From Paracoccus maritimus (GTDB lineage: Bacteria > Pseudomonadota > Alphaproteobacteria > Rhodobacterales > Rhodobacteraceae): a DNA stretch of 64,000 nucleotides. This document shows positions 16,435 through 25,844 of this stretch, one piece after another (the stretch's first letter is position 1; the number at the start of each line of letters is the position of its first letter). Below the pieces are notes generated by a model. It did no database searches and was not told the DNA's origin. It saw only the letters and a list, made by a program, of their open reading frames with translations. The position numbers and the translations under genes are program-made. Where the stretch lies: NCBI RefSeq assembly GCF_025195095.1, contig NZ_JANAVZ010000005.1:1-64000 (forward strand). The letters run 5' to 3'.

Positions 16435-17705
16435 TCCGGCTGCTGAGGATACTGGGGCTGCTGGTGCTGATCGCCGTCGTCGCCGTGGGCGTGCTGTTCT
16501 GGATCGGCCGTGACCGTGGTGCCACCCCGCCGGCAAGTGTGGATCTGGCCAATCTCGGCGCCGACCAGCGTCAGCAGATGCTGGAGCGGGGTAGGTGGGT
16601 GGCCCGCGCCGCCGATTGTGCGGCCTGTCACACCGATCCGGATGGCGGCTCGGATCTGGCCGGCGGACTGCCGATGGTAACGCCGATGGGCACGCTTTAC
16701 GGCACCAATATCACGCCCTCGACCGAACATGGTATCGGCGACTACAGCGCCGACGACCTTTACCGGGCGGTCGCGCAAGGCGTCGCGCCGAACGGGCGCA
16801 ACCTGTATCCGGCGATGCCCTATCCCAGCTATCACCGGATCACCCGCGCGGATTCCGACGCGCTGTGGCTCTGGCTGATGCAGCAACGTCCGGTGGACAA
16901 GCCGAACCGCCCTGACGATCTGATGTTTCCGTTCAACATCCGGCCCGGCATCGCGGTCTGGAACGCGCTGTTCCGCCCCGAGGCCGAACCGTTCGATCCA
17001 CAGGGCCTTGAAAATCCGCAGGGCGAATATCTCGTCGATGTATTGGGCCATTGCGGCGAATGCCACACGCCCCGCAATGTGGCTTATGCGCTGACCGACG
17101 ATCATCTTGCCGGTGAGGTCATCGAGGGCGCCTATGCCCCCGATCTGCGCCCCGACGCGCTAGCGCGGCGCGGCTGGTCCGGAGAAGATCTGGTTGCATT
17201 CCTGCATCGCGGGTTGTCCCCTCAGGGTGTCATGACGTTTCGCATGTTCCCGGTCCTGTCGCATTCGACCAGTCACCTGTCCGAGGATGACCTGTCCGCG
17301 ATCGCCGACTACCTTGCCGACGGCACGCAACTGCCCGGCCCGCAACAGCGGCCGCCGGGTGGAGCGACTGCGGTGGACGGGCATACGCTGTATCTGGGGT
17401 TGTGCGCCGGTTGTCACGGCGACAATGGTCAGGGCCAGCCGCATTCGTCAGTGCCGCTGGATACCAATACCACCGCGATGTATCGCGACCCGCTGAACCT
17501 GATCCGCATCATCGCCGAGGGCATTCCCGAACGCGATCTCGCACAGGGAGAGCGTATGCAGGCGATGCCCGCTTTCGGCGGAATGCTGTCCGATCAGCAG
17601 ATGGCTGAATTGGTCAATTATCTACGCGAAAGGTGGGGCGGGAGGCCCGGCGACGTGACCACCGGCGCCGTCACCTCGGTGCTTGAAGGTAATGAGAGCC
17701 ACTAG
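16431..17705 (+). CDS. Triheme c-type cytochrome, electron acceptor subunit
   Basis: 424 residues with an N-terminal hydrophobic signal/anchor (LRILGLLVLIAVVAVGVLF). Three heme sites are present: CAACH at residue 63, CGECH at 208 and CAGCH at 325. This is the alcohol/aldehyde dehydrogenase cytochrome subunit layout, as in gluconate and aldehyde dehydrogenases of acetic acid bacteria. It would take electrons from the 2Fe-2S subunit to ubiquinone or a terminal oxidase in the periplasmic membrane face. It overlaps the 2Fe-2S gene by four bases. Confidence 0.92.
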   Translation: MIRLLRILGLLVLIAVVAVGVLFWIGRDRGATPPASVDLANLGADQRQQMLERGRWVARAADCAACHTDPDGGSDLAGGLPMVTPMGTLYGTNITPSTEHGIGDYSADDLYRAVAQGVAPNGRNLYPAMPYPSYHRITRADSDALWLWLMQQRPVDKPNRPDDLMFPFNIRPGIAVWNALFRPEAEPFDPQGLENPQGEYLVDVLGHCGECHTPRNVAYALTDDHLAGEVIEGAYAPDLRPDALARRGWSGEDLVAFLHRGLSPQGVMTFRMFPVLSHSTSHLSEDDLSAIADYLADGTQLPGPQQRPPGGATAVDGHTLYLGLCAGCHGDNGQGQPHSSVPLDTNTTAMYRDPLNLIRIIAEGIPERDLAQGERMQAMPAFGGMLSDQQMAELVNYLRERWGGRPGDVTTGAVTSVLEGNESH

Positions 17706-17762
17706 GCGTTTGATCCCACGGTTTGATGGTGCGATCCTTTCGAAGGAATGGATGGATGCCCC

Positions 17763-17840
17763 GTGGGACAAGTCCGTCACGGCAACGCCACGACCATGTA
17801 CGCTCTCAGAGCAGCAATACAGCGGTCGCAGGGTATTACG
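17763..17840 (+). pseudogene. IS481-like transposase, N-terminal scrap
   Basis: GTG 17763 opens VGQVRHGNATTMYALRAAIQRS, the start of a common IS481-type transposase, then similarity stops. The downstream 17840-17932 reads FYSNGRHHSRAFPLFLDYLR in another frame, which vaguely resembles the end of a LysR protein; I give that little weight. Confidence 0.5.
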
Positions 17841-18197
17841 CATTCTATTCCAACGGTCGCCATCACTCTCGCGCCTTTCCCCTGTTTCTTGACTATCTGC
17901 GGCAGGAAGGAAGACGTTTTGCGGGAGAGTAGTTCAGAATGCGTTTCCCGTAATGCGTCGCTCAGCCCTGCCGATGTCACTGCCCAATTTGAACGGGCTG
18001 TTTGACGAGATTCACACTGCGCTTGGCAAGCATGATGCGCGTCCTCGGGATCAGGTTAGAAGACGCGCTCGCGATGGTGGAGGCGGTGGAGATCTGAGAA
18101 GAAGGGGCCAGCGGCTCGCTGCCGGCTCATGCCAGTCATTCGATCCTGACCTTGCGAATGATCGAAGTTAGCCCTTCTGGAAATTCATCCCCTACCA

Positions 18198-18400
18198 TCA
18201 CTTTCCAGCCGATCCGTTGGCGGCCGGAATGCGGATGCGCTTTGGGTTGTAAAAACATCTCTGCGTGGCCGACCACGCCCGTCCGGCTTCCTGACGCGTC
18301 CGGTACGTGCGGCGCCTGATTCTCTAGCGTTCGAGCAGGTTGAAGAAGCTGTGGGCGTGGGCAATGTCGCCGCACAACTGGTGAGCTTCAACAAGCGCTA
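18198..18400 (-). pseudogene. IS3-family transposase remnant
   Basis: The minus strand reads GDIAHAHSFFNLLER, a stop, RIRRRTYRTRQEA and FYNPKR in shifting frames. That is the C-terminal catalytic region of an IS3-family OrfB (normally SFFNLLKRERIRRRTYRTREEA). It ends a few bases before the stop codon of the methyltransferase gene, marking the downstream border of the glycosyltransferase/catalase operon. Confidence 0.65.
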
Positions 18401-18403
18401 TCT

Positions 18404-18991
18404 TCACCCCCCCGCCGGACATGTGCGGCATTCGAAGATCGCCGCGATCCAGGACGCGTCTCGATCCTTGTAGATGGCGTGCCGGGGGTGCGCCTCGGCG
18501 AGGCCGTGCAGCAGGCGATCCTGTACGTCAAGCGCACTCAGGGTGGTTTCGGTCGGGCCGGTATAGCCGGCGACGAGACAGCAACCGCCTGCGGCCAGAG
18601 ATTTCGCAACCAGGGTCACGGTCCTGTCGAGTTCCGCGGGACCGAGGTAATACAGAACCTCGGAAAGAACGATCAGGTCCCATCGCCCCGCGGGCCATTC
18701 TGCGGGTATCGTTGCGACCTCGAAGCGGGCATTTGGGATCCCGCGCGCCCGTGCCCGTGCTACCGCCGTCTGCGCGAAATCGAGGGCAAGCAAGCTGTCG
18801 CAGCGTTGGGCGATCTCCGCGCTCATCACGCCGATGGAGCATCCGATCTCTAGCCCGCGTGGGTATCTGCATCTTGGCAGCAGTGCGAGGCAACGGCGAT
18901 ACTTCTCGGCCTCATAGGCACTGGTCTCGTAGTTCCAAGGATCGGGCTCGGCCTTGTAGAGCGCATCGAAGGATGTTGCATCCCGGGTCAT
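18404..18991 (-). CDS. NodS-like SAM-dependent methyltransferase
   Basis: 195 residues. SAM-binding motif I is LEIGCSIGVMSAEIA (about residues 46-60), with LLALDFAQTAV and LIVLSEVLYYLGP as later motifs. NodS relatives N-methylate chitooligosaccharide precursors; in this operon the target is more likely a product of the neighbouring PIG-L deacetylase and glycosyltransferases (inference). It is the last of eight minus-strand genes and overlaps the PIG-L gene by four bases. Confidence 0.82.
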   Translation of the reverse strand: MTRDATSFDALYKAEPDPWNYETSAYEAEKYRRCLALLPRCRYPRGLEIGCSIGVMSAEIAQRCDSLLALDFAQTAVARARARGIPNARFEVATIPAEWPAGRWDLIVLSEVLYYLGPAELDRTVTLVAKSLAAGGCCLVAGYTGPTETTLSALDVQDRLLHGLAEAHPRHAIYKDRDASWIAAIFECRTCPAGG

Positions 18992-19713
18992 GACGGAATG
19001 AAGATCTCGTCGCTGACGATGAAATGGCGTGCCAGGGCCTGTGGCATTCTAAAACCATCCGGGTCGTCGCGGATCAGGTCGGTCATCTGCGATGCATGGG
19101 CGAAGACTGCACGGGACTTGGTCCCGCGATGCTCCTGGCTGCGGAACCGTCGCGCCCCCTGCCATCCGCACCCAGCCACGGGACGCTGGACACGTCCCCA
19201 GACCGGGCAGGCGAACATTCGAACGCCGCAGTGACGATGCGTCAGCCACTGCGCCAGACGCCAGACACGTTGGTGATCGGGGTGCGGGTCGCCGTTCCAG
19301 GTGGTCCAGATCGCCGTGACGTCGGCAAACACCGGCGCCAGGGCCGTCTCGACTTCCGCGAAGCACGCTTGGTTATCCGGCGCGGCCATGTCCGGGTAGC
19401 CAAGCCAGTGGACCACGCCGCTCCCCTCCGTGAGGATCTTTACTGCCAGCCCCACCTCGCGGCGTCGGAGCGCCCGAAGACGGTCGGGAGGATGGCTTTT
19501 GGAGTTGGGATGCGACCGCGCGCCATCCGTCACGACCGCGACATGGATCCGGCGGCCGGTTGCGGAAGCGGCCGCGATCGCCCCGCCCATCGCGAGGCTT
19601 TCGTCGTCCGGATGGGGGGCAAGCACCAGCACGTCGCCCGATCCCGCAAGTTCGGAAATGCCGACGGCCGGCGCATCGCGAGTCTGACCTACGAGAGATG
19701 TGAAAACGATCAT
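18988..19713 (-). CDS. PIG-L/LmbE-family deacetylase
   Basis: 241 residues. The zinc motif HPDDE is at residues 34-38, and a later HPDH supplies the other ligand, so the metal site looks complete. The family removes N-acetyl groups from GlcNAc-containing glycans and glycolipids. I choose ATG 19713, which overlaps the preceding stop (ATGA), over an upstream in-frame ATG at 19755 inside that gene. In the operon it may free an amine that the downstream NodS-like enzyme methylates. Confidence 0.88.
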   Translation of the reverse strand: MIVFTSLVGQTRDAPAVGISELAGSGDVLVLAPHPDDESLAMGGAIAAASATGRRIHVAVVTDGARSHPNSKSHPPDRLRALRRREVGLAVKILTEGSGVVHWLGYPDMAAPDNQACFAEVETALAPVFADVTAIWTTWNGDPHPDHQRVWRLAQWLTHRHCGVRMFACPVWGRVQRPVAGCGWQGARRFRSQEHRGTKSRAVFAHASQMTDLIRDDPDGFRMPQALARHFIVSDEIFIPS

Positions 19714-20795
19714 CAGTCGCTCCAGATTGCGCCGATCGGTTTCCGGGATTCGCAAAGGGTCCGGCCGACCCGCCGAAGCTTGCCGTCAAGGTCAGCCTGC
19801 CTCAGGAAGAACCCGAGATCCCGGCGCAGGAGATCGACCGGATGCCCGGTCACGAACGACCGGGTGCCAAGCGCGCGATCGGCCAACGCCATCGCTTCGA
19901 GGCACGCGGTCTCTACCGTCTCGCGCGCCGCAAGGGACAGGGCGACATCTTCCTCGCCGGCGCTGGGTGCCTCGACCCTGCACGCGGCATCTGTGACGAA
20001 CAGGCGCGCCCCGTGCGCGAGGCCCGCCACACGCGCGACACGGTGCAGCTGCGCCTCGTTGGCAGCGTCGCCGAAGCCGCGCACCGCCCTGCGCACCGCC
20101 TCGGCGAGCGCTTCCAGGCCGCCCACATGCACCGCGGCATAGCGCCAGACCCCGCCCTGGAAATAAGGCTCACGCAGGTAGTCGCCAGCCCCACCCAGCG
20201 GCTCTGCCTCGAGGCCGTCGAAGTCGTAGCGGCCCGAGACGGTCGCCCGCATCCCCGAGGTCTGCCAGACGCTCTGGTCCGCGCGGCGGGCGTCGGCGAC
20301 ATTGGTGATGACCAGACGCGGACCTTCGGGCGTTCCGACAGGAAGGATGGCGCGGCTGACGATCTTCAAGCCCGAGGCGAATCGTTTGCTGCCTGCCAGG
20401 ATCAGTCGCCCATCGTGATGCACCCGCAATTCGACCGGCGGGTCATCATCGGCCCCCCACACGCCGTACACCCTGCCGTTCAGGGCTTCCGCGGCATGGG
20501 CACACCGCTGCGCGGGCGTTCCGTAGATCGCGATGAGACGCATCGCGTTCATGTGGCCTTCGGCCAGACGACCGACCGGCAGACTGGCCGCACCGATGCG
20601 GCGCAGAAGATCCACATGGTCCGCGGGATCGGCCACCGCGCACAATCGTCGCAGGATGCCCGAGGTTGCCAGCAAGGCCATGTCCGCCGACAGGTCGCGA
20701 TGGCCGGCATCGGCCTCTGCCGCGCCGGCGGCGATGGTGGCGAACACGGCCTGTTCGTCATCTTGGATGCGCCGGGGCGCGGCGGTCCCCCTCAT
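19713..20795 (-). CDS. Acyl-CoA dehydrogenase-like protein
   Basis: 360 residues with the middle and C-terminal pattern of acyl-CoA dehydrogenases: GVWGADDDPP in place of the FAD-loop, LAGSKRFASGL, TSGMRATVSGRYDF, and a helical C-terminal domain. The canonical catalytic glutamate region is not obvious, so dehydrogenase activity is uncertain. It lies between a GT2 gene and the PIG-L gene, overlapping both by four bases. Its conserved-looking partnership with PIG-L, NodS and a GT2 suggests a shared small-molecule or glycoconjugate pathway. Confidence 0.78.
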   Translation of the reverse strand: MRGTAAPRRIQDDEQAVFATIAAGAAEADAGHRDLSADMALLATSGILRRLCAVADPADHVDLLRRIGAASLPVGRLAEGHMNAMRLIAIYGTPAQRCAHAAEALNGRVYGVWGADDDPPVELRVHHDGRLILAGSKRFASGLKIVSRAILPVGTPEGPRLVITNVADARRADQSVWQTSGMRATVSGRYDFDGLEAEPLGGAGDYLREPYFQGGVWRYAAVHVGGLEALAEAVRRAVRGFGDAANEAQLHRVARVAGLAHGARLFVTDAACRVEAPSAGEEDVALSLAARETVETACLEAMALADRALGTRSFVTGHPVDLLRRDLGFFLRQADLDGKLRRVGRTLCESRKPIGAIWSD

Positions 20796-21811
20796 GCCGA
20801 CGCCCTTTCCCGCCTGGCCCGTTCGCTTGCCAGCGCCGCAGCGAGGCGCGGCAGTTCCCGCGGGATGTCGGAAAGGCGCATGCGCATGCGCGGCATCCCG
20901 GCAAGGTGCAGGCGCGCCGCGGACAAGGCCTCAGGGGGGATGTCGGGCCGGGCGGAGAGTTCGCGCAGCTCAGACCGCAGCCGGGCCCGGGCCACTGTCG
21001 CCTCGGCAGGTTCCAGCAGCCAATCGAGAACCGGGTCGGGGGCGTGGATCCGGGATCGCAGCGCTTCGGCCATGCCCCCGGGCGCGCGCCCATCGAGCCG
21101 GCACGACGTTTGCACGCGCGGTCGCGCGGAATGGCGGACACGCCAGCCCCGCAGGTCCGCGCAACCTGCAAAGGCGCGATCCTCGCCGGATGGCAGGGCA
21201 GGGAAGCCACCAACGTCGTTGTAGAGCGGCATGCGGAAGGCGAGGCTCGCGCCGGGCTCGGACAGGTGGGGCGGGTCCGGATCGTGCGGAACCGGATCGA
21301 TGGCGCTTTTCAGGGCAATTGTCAGCGCCATGTATTCCCCCTCCAGCGCCCCGCGTCGCGCGATGACAGGCGGCAGGCGCACGAATTCGGCCGGATCGGG
21401 AAGGACGGTGCCGCAGATCAGGTCGGCCCGGTTCAATTCATCCAGGTTTGCCTCGACCCAGTCGGGAAAGATCCGGCTGTCGGCATCCGTCGTCATGACC
21501 ACGCCGCGCGGCGCTAGATACGGCGCACAGGCGGCGACAAGGTCCCGCCGCACGGCGCCGACTCCACCCCCTGCTGCGTCAGGACAGTGGAGGACGAGGC
21601 CGCTTGCCCCGCGCGCTGCGAACCAGGCAAGCGTGCGTTCAAGCGTCCGGTCCGAGCAGCCGTTGACCCCGACCACGATGCCGCCGCGGCGCCGCAAGCT
21701 TTCCGCAGCGGCGTCCAGGCAGTCCGCGATGCGGTCTGCCTCATTACGCGCCGGGATCGTGATCGCCACCGGCCAGGGATCGCCCGCACCGAAGCGGCGC
21801 GACCCTTTCAT
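20792..21811 (-). CDS. Family 2 glycosyltransferase
   Basis: 339 residues. The GT-A start [21 protein letters not shown] and GVNGCSDRT are seen, then [12 protein letters not shown] with the metal-binding DxD. The C-terminal part is arginine-rich with no clear membrane span, so it is probably cytosolic. It overlaps katE upstream and the acyl-CoA dehydrogenase-like gene downstream by four bases each. Donor and acceptor sugars are unknown. Confidence 0.85.
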   Translation of the reverse strand: MKGSRRFGAGDPWPVAITIPARNEADRIADCLDAAAESLRRRGGIVVGVNGCSDRTLERTLAWFAARGASGLVLHCPDAAGGGVGAVRRDLVAACAPYLAPRGVVMTTDADSRIFPDWVEANLDELNRADLICGTVLPDPAEFVRLPPVIARRGALEGEYMALTIALKSAIDPVPHDPDPPHLSEPGASLAFRMPLYNDVGGFPALPSGEDRAFAGCADLRGWRVRHSARPRVQTSCRLDGRAPGGMAEALRSRIHAPDPVLDWLLEPAEATVARARLRSELRELSARPDIPPEALSAARLHLAGMPRMRMRLSDIPRELPRLAAALASERARRERASA

Positions 21812-23868
21812 GCCCCACGGTCCCAGAACCGCATCCTGGCGCAGGCGGTCAGGAAGTCCTCGGCTCCGTCATCCGCCGAAAGGACGAAGACGCCTGCGTC
21901 GGGGTCATCGGGGACTGCCTTCGGCCAGAATTCAGCCTGTGCCGCCTCTGACAGCGCGATGAATTTGAGATGCGCATGGGCGTCGGCAAGCCAGCCGCGG
22001 GCCGCATGAACCCGTCCCAGCCTGGTGGCACCCTCGTCGGAGGCGATCACCGCCACGGCGTCATAGAGAACCGACGGCGCCCCATCAAGCTTCTGGTCCG
22101 CTTCAATCCGCTGCCCCCGGTTGGACGTGATGCCGCCAACCTTCTCGGCCACGATCTCTACCGTTGCGCCGGCGTCCTCGGCCGCCAGCTTTAATGCCTC
22201 GAGGACCTTTGCGTCGATGCCGTCGGTCACCAGCACGCCCAGCTTGCGCCCTGAGAAGGTATCCGGCGCGTTTGCGAGGATGCTGAGCGCTGGCGACAGG
22301 TCGGTGTCGATCACCGGCCGCGCCGGTTCCGCCGCCACTGGCACCTCGTTCAGACCGAGCCCGTCCGCGACGATCTCGGCAAGGCCGATGTCGATGTTGA
22401 CGAGATGCGACACCATCCGTTCGCGGATCGAGACCGCCTCGACCTTGGAAAGCTCGAAGATCAGCGCATCGGCGATGTGATCCTTCTCGGTGTCGGTCTG
22501 GCTGAGATAGAACATCCGCGCCTGGCTGTAGTGATCGGCGAACGTCTCCGAGCGCACGCGCAGCTTTTCCCCCTGTTCCTCGGCCGGGTAGGACCGGAAG
22601 CCGCGTTCGGGATTCTCGCGCGGACCCTCGCCGTGGCTGTTCGGCTCGTAATTCGCGCGGCCCTGCGGTTTGTGCATCGCCATGTGACCGTCCTGCTGGA
22701 GATGCGCGAAGGGACAGCGTGGTGCGTTGATCGGGATGTGGTTGAAGTTGGGGCTGCCAAGGCGCTTCAGCTGGGTGTCGAGGTAGCTGAAGTTCCGCCC
22801 CTGCAGCAGTGGATCGTTGGAATGTTCGATGCCCGGCACGATATTGCCGGTCTGGAAGGCGACCTGCTCGGTCTCGGCGAAGAAGTTGTCCACCATCCGG
22901 TCAAGCGTCAGCGTGCCCACCATGCGCACTGGAACCTGTTCCTCGGGGACAAGCTTGGTCGCGTCCAGCACGTCGAAGTCGAAGCTGTCGGCGAAATCTT
23001 CGTCGAAGATCTGCACGCCGAGATCCCATTTCGGATAATCGCCCTTCTGGATCGCATCCCAGAGATCGCGCCGGTGAAAGTCGGGATCGGCGCCGTTGAT
23101 CTTGACGGCCTCGTCCCACAGCACGGACTGCATCCCCTGCTGCGGCTTCCAGTGAAACTTAACGAAGCTGGACTTGCCTGCGTCGTTGACAAGGCGGAAC
23201 GTGTGGACCCCGAAACCTTCCATGAACCGGAAGCTGCGCGGGATGGTGCGGTCCGACATGATCCACATCACCATGTGCATCGCCTCGGGCATCAACGAAA
23301 TGAAATCCCAGAAGTTGTCGTGAGCGGTCTGGGCCTGGGGGAATGCCCGGTCGGGTTCCTGCTTGGCGGCGTGGATCAGGTCGGGGAACTTGATCGCGTC
23401 CTGGATGAAAAACACGGGAATATTGTTGCCGACAAGGTCCCAGTTGCCTTCCTTGGTGTAGAATTTCACGGCGAAGCCGCGCACGTCCCGGGCAAGGTCG
23501 GCCGAGCCCTTGTTGCCCGCAACGGTCGAGAAGCGGACGAACACCTCGGTCTTCTCGCCAACCTCGGTCAGCACTTTGGCGCGGGTGACGTCGTCCAGAG
23601 ACTGCGTCAGTTCGAACGTGCCATGGGCCCCATAGCCGCGGGCGTGCACGACGCGCTCGGGGATGCGCTCGTGATCGAAGTGGAACAGCTTCTCGCGGAA
23701 GATCTGGTCCTCGATCAAGTGCGGGCCGCGACGGCCCACCTTAAGGCTGTTCTGGCCATCCGCAATCGGCATCCCGACCTGGGTGGTCATGGTCTCGTGG
23801 CCGTCCTGGGCGGTCTGGTGGGTCTCGCCACCGTCGGTTGGCTGGGTCTTGGAGGTCTTACGAGTCAT
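21808..23868 (-). CDS. katE: Large-subunit monofunctional catalase (HPII type)
   Basis: 686 residues, the length of large clade 2 catalases. The catalytic histidine is at residue 75 in [12 protein letters not shown], the substrate-channel QDAIKFPD follows, and the heme-ligand tyrosine is in [14 protein letters not shown] (about residue 361). The last about 150 residues form the DJ-1/PfpI-like flavodoxin domain typical of HPII ([11 protein letters not shown]). It dismutates H2O2. Unusually it sits inside a glycosyltransferase operon: 18 bp after a GT4 gene and overlapping a GT2 gene. A stress-type promoter ahead of the operon would explain this. Confidence 0.96.
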   Translation of the reverse strand: MTRKTSKTQPTDGGETHQTAQDGHETMTTQVGMPIADGQNSLKVGRRGPHLIEDQIFREKLFHFDHERIPERVVHARGYGAHGTFELTQSLDDVTRAKVLTEVGEKTEVFVRFSTVAGNKGSADLARDVRGFAVKFYTKEGNWDLVGNNIPVFFIQDAIKFPDLIHAAKQEPDRAFPQAQTAHDNFWDFISLMPEAMHMVMWIMSDRTIPRSFRFMEGFGVHTFRLVNDAGKSSFVKFHWKPQQGMQSVLWDEAVKINGADPDFHRRDLWDAIQKGDYPKWDLGVQIFDEDFADSFDFDVLDATKLVPEEQVPVRMVGTLTLDRMVDNFFAETEQVAFQTGNIVPGIEHSNDPLLQGRNFSYLDTQLKRLGSPNFNHIPINAPRCPFAHLQQDGHMAMHKPQGRANYEPNSHGEGPRENPERGFRSYPAEEQGEKLRVRSETFADHYSQARMFYLSQTDTEKDHIADALIFELSKVEAVSIRERMVSHLVNIDIGLAEIVADGLGLNEVPVAAEPARPVIDTDLSPALSILANAPDTFSGRKLGVLVTDGIDAKVLEALKLAAEDAGATVEIVAEKVGGITSNRGQRIEADQKLDGAPSVLYDAVAVIASDEGATRLGRVHAARGWLADAHAHLKFIALSEAAQAEFWPKAVPDDPDAGVFVLSADDGAEDFLTACARMRFWDRGA

Positions 23869-23886
23869 CTCAGAGCCTTTCCTTGG

Positions 23887-24930
23887 TCAGAGGGATTGGG
23901 TTTCGAGCATCCGCTCGTCTTCCTTCGCCGCCGCGCGCGCCAGCTTTGCGCGCCAACGCGCAACGACCCGCGACAGGCGGAAATCGGGCTGCGCGGCCGC
24001 GAGGGGTGCTCCGGGGGGTGAAGCGCGCCACTGTCGGACGCGCAGTGCGATGGCGTCGGAATCGGTGGTGTCGATGCACTGCGATGGGTCCGAGGCGACC
24101 TCGTCATTCGCGCCCAGTCCCCGTTGCAGAAGGGCCGGGCAACCCAGCGCGTTGGCCTCGGCGATGACAAGACCAAATGTCTCGGCGAACTGGTCCTGCG
24201 GATAGAACAGGCAAAGCGCATGTCGCATCTGGAGGTGAAGGTCGGCTTGGGACAACCTTCCGTAGGACAGGACACCATCCGGTATCCGGCCGGTCGGCCA
24301 TGCCAGATATCCGGGATCGGCGACGGCCAGTCGCACGGTCGGAATTCGTGACCGAAGCACCTCGAACCGTTGAAAGACCTGGGCCAGCCCCTTGTGAGGC
24401 GAGCTTGCGTAGAGAAGCAGATCCGGGTCGCGCGCGGTACCGTCGGGTGCCATGTCATCGGCAATCGGGTTGGGTATGTGCGAGATGCTGGCCAGGTCCC
24501 GCCCCGCGAAACCGCGCAGCCAGCGGGCATGCGCCGCAGAGACACAGATCACCTCGATACCAGCGGCGCGCAGGCCGGCTGCATACACGCGGTTGTGGCG
24601 TCCCGGAAACACATGCTGCCAGACGATGACCCGGGCGCCGGGATGCTGTCGGGCGAGCTTCGCGGCGATCTTCCAGGAGTTGACGACCACGATCACGTCA
24701 GGCCGCGCTTCCAGCGGGCAGCTGACATCCCATCCGGAATAGCACACGCCCTTCACCTGGACCGGGCCAGTCGCCCGGGCGGCCTGGTGGACGGTTACCG
24801 GCCGATCCACCGCGAGACCCTCGCAGATGCGCACAAGCGTCGCCTCGGTCCCGCCGAGACCGGCAAGATCGCCCGGCGCTCCGCTGTAGGCGCGCGGGGC
24901 CATGGCATCAAGGAAGGCGACGCCGGCCAT
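23887..24930 (-). CDS. Family 4-like glycosyltransferase
   Basis: 347 residues with a GT-B layout. The N-terminal half has GGTEATLVRICEGL, the C-terminal donor site has LLYASSPHKGLAQV and the E-x7-E-type signature in AETFGLVIAEANALGCP. ATG 24930 is chosen because it overlaps the upstream stop (ATGA). It probably adds a sugar from a nucleotide donor to the product of the two upstream GT2 enzymes. No membrane span is visible. Confidence 0.86.
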   Translation of the reverse strand: MAGVAFLDAMAPRAYSGAPGDLAGLGGTEATLVRICEGLAVDRPVTVHQAARATGPVQVKGVCYSGWDVSCPLEARPDVIVVVNSWKIAAKLARQHPGARVIVWQHVFPGRHNRVYAAGLRAAGIEVICVSAAHARWLRGFAGRDLASISHIPNPIADDMAPDGTARDPDLLLYASSPHKGLAQVFQRFEVLRSRIPTVRLAVADPGYLAWPTGRIPDGVLSYGRLSQADLHLQMRHALCLFYPQDQFAETFGLVIAEANALGCPALLQRGLGANDEVASDPSQCIDTTDSDAIALRVRQWRASPPGAPLAAAQPDFRLSRVVARWRAKLARAAAKEDERMLETQSL

Positions 24931-25844
24931 CACGCGAACTTCTCGGTCATGCGCCCGCACAGCCGACCTGTCGCCGCGGGGTCGCAGAGGCCGGGATTGC
25001 TGCATGCGGCGACGCGGACCCCCGTAAGATCGATCGGGATCGGCGTCACCTCACGGGTGCGGAACCAGTGGCCCACCGCATCCCAGACTCGCTGCCGATC
25101 CGCCTGACGCCGCGCGCTGTCGTAATCGGTCGCCGATTGCTGGGTCAGCCCGTCCGGGGATTCGATCTTGGTGAGCAGGATTTCCGGAATGACCCAAAGC
25201 ACCTCGCCGGCCATGATCAACCGGTTGCGGAACTCCCTGTCCTCCTCGATGCAATCCGAGAACCCGCCGAGACGCTGGAAGACCGAGTGATGGAACAAAC
25301 CGGAATTGATATGTGTCCAGTCGCCGGGAACGCCCGCCGCCATCTGCAGGTTCGGGAAGAAGTCGTCGACAAGGCTGAGCGTGCGACGGATCTCGGCGCG
25401 TTCGCCGTTCGGCAGGATCAGCTCGTGGTGGGTCAGGACCGCACCGATCTGTATCGTCGTGTTGGGCTCGCGGCCCGCAAGGCGCCAGTTGAGGCAAGGA
25501 TGAGCGCCGATGGCCTCATTGCCCATCACCCGCGCCTGCCGCATGACCTTGTCGCGATGCGGAATATCGTCAGAATCGTGGAAGGTTACGGCGTCAGATG
25601 CCGATAACGCGATGCCCAGGTTCTTTGCCCGCGCGGTGCCGACGTTTTCCGCCAGGGTGATGCCGACGAGTCGCTGGTTGCCCGCATACCTTTTCAGGAT
25701 TTCGCCGGTCTTGTCGGTCGATCCGTCGTCGATGACCATCACCGTGATCCCTGGATGGGATTGCCCAAGCGCGGCGTCGATCGCCTGAGCCAGGACACTG
25801 GCCCGGTTGTACGTGGGGATGACGATGGTGACGCTAGGGATCAT
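24930..25844 (-). CDS. Family 2 glycosyltransferase
   Basis: 304 residues. Classic GT-A start VTIVIPTYNRASVLAQAID, VIDDGSTDKTGEIL, and the DSDD metal-binding site in TFHDSDDIPHRDK. An acceptor-domain EEDREFRNRL follows. It overlaps the genes on both sides by four bases or fewer. It is probably cytosolic. The product is unknown. Confidence 0.9.
   Translation of the reverse strand: MIPSVTIVIPTYNRASVLAQAIDAALGQSHPGITVMVIDDGSTDKTGEILKRYAGNQRLVGITLAENVGTARAKNLGIALSASDAVTFHDSDDIPHRDKVMRQARVMGNEAIGAHPCLNWRLAGREPNTTIQIGAVLTHHELILPNGERAEIRRTLSLVDDFFPNLQMAAGVPGDWTHINSGLFHHSVFQRLGGFSDCIEEDREFRNRLIMAGEVLWVIPEILLTKIESPDGLTQQSATDYDSARRQADRQRVWDAVGHWFRTREVTPIPIDLTGVRVAACSNPGLCDPAATGRLCGRMTEKFA

Noticed and set aside
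22405-24021. 538-codon plus-strand frame opposite katE
   Set aside because: The minus strand encodes a full catalase with catalytic residues; the plus frame has no motif and no ribosome-binding site.
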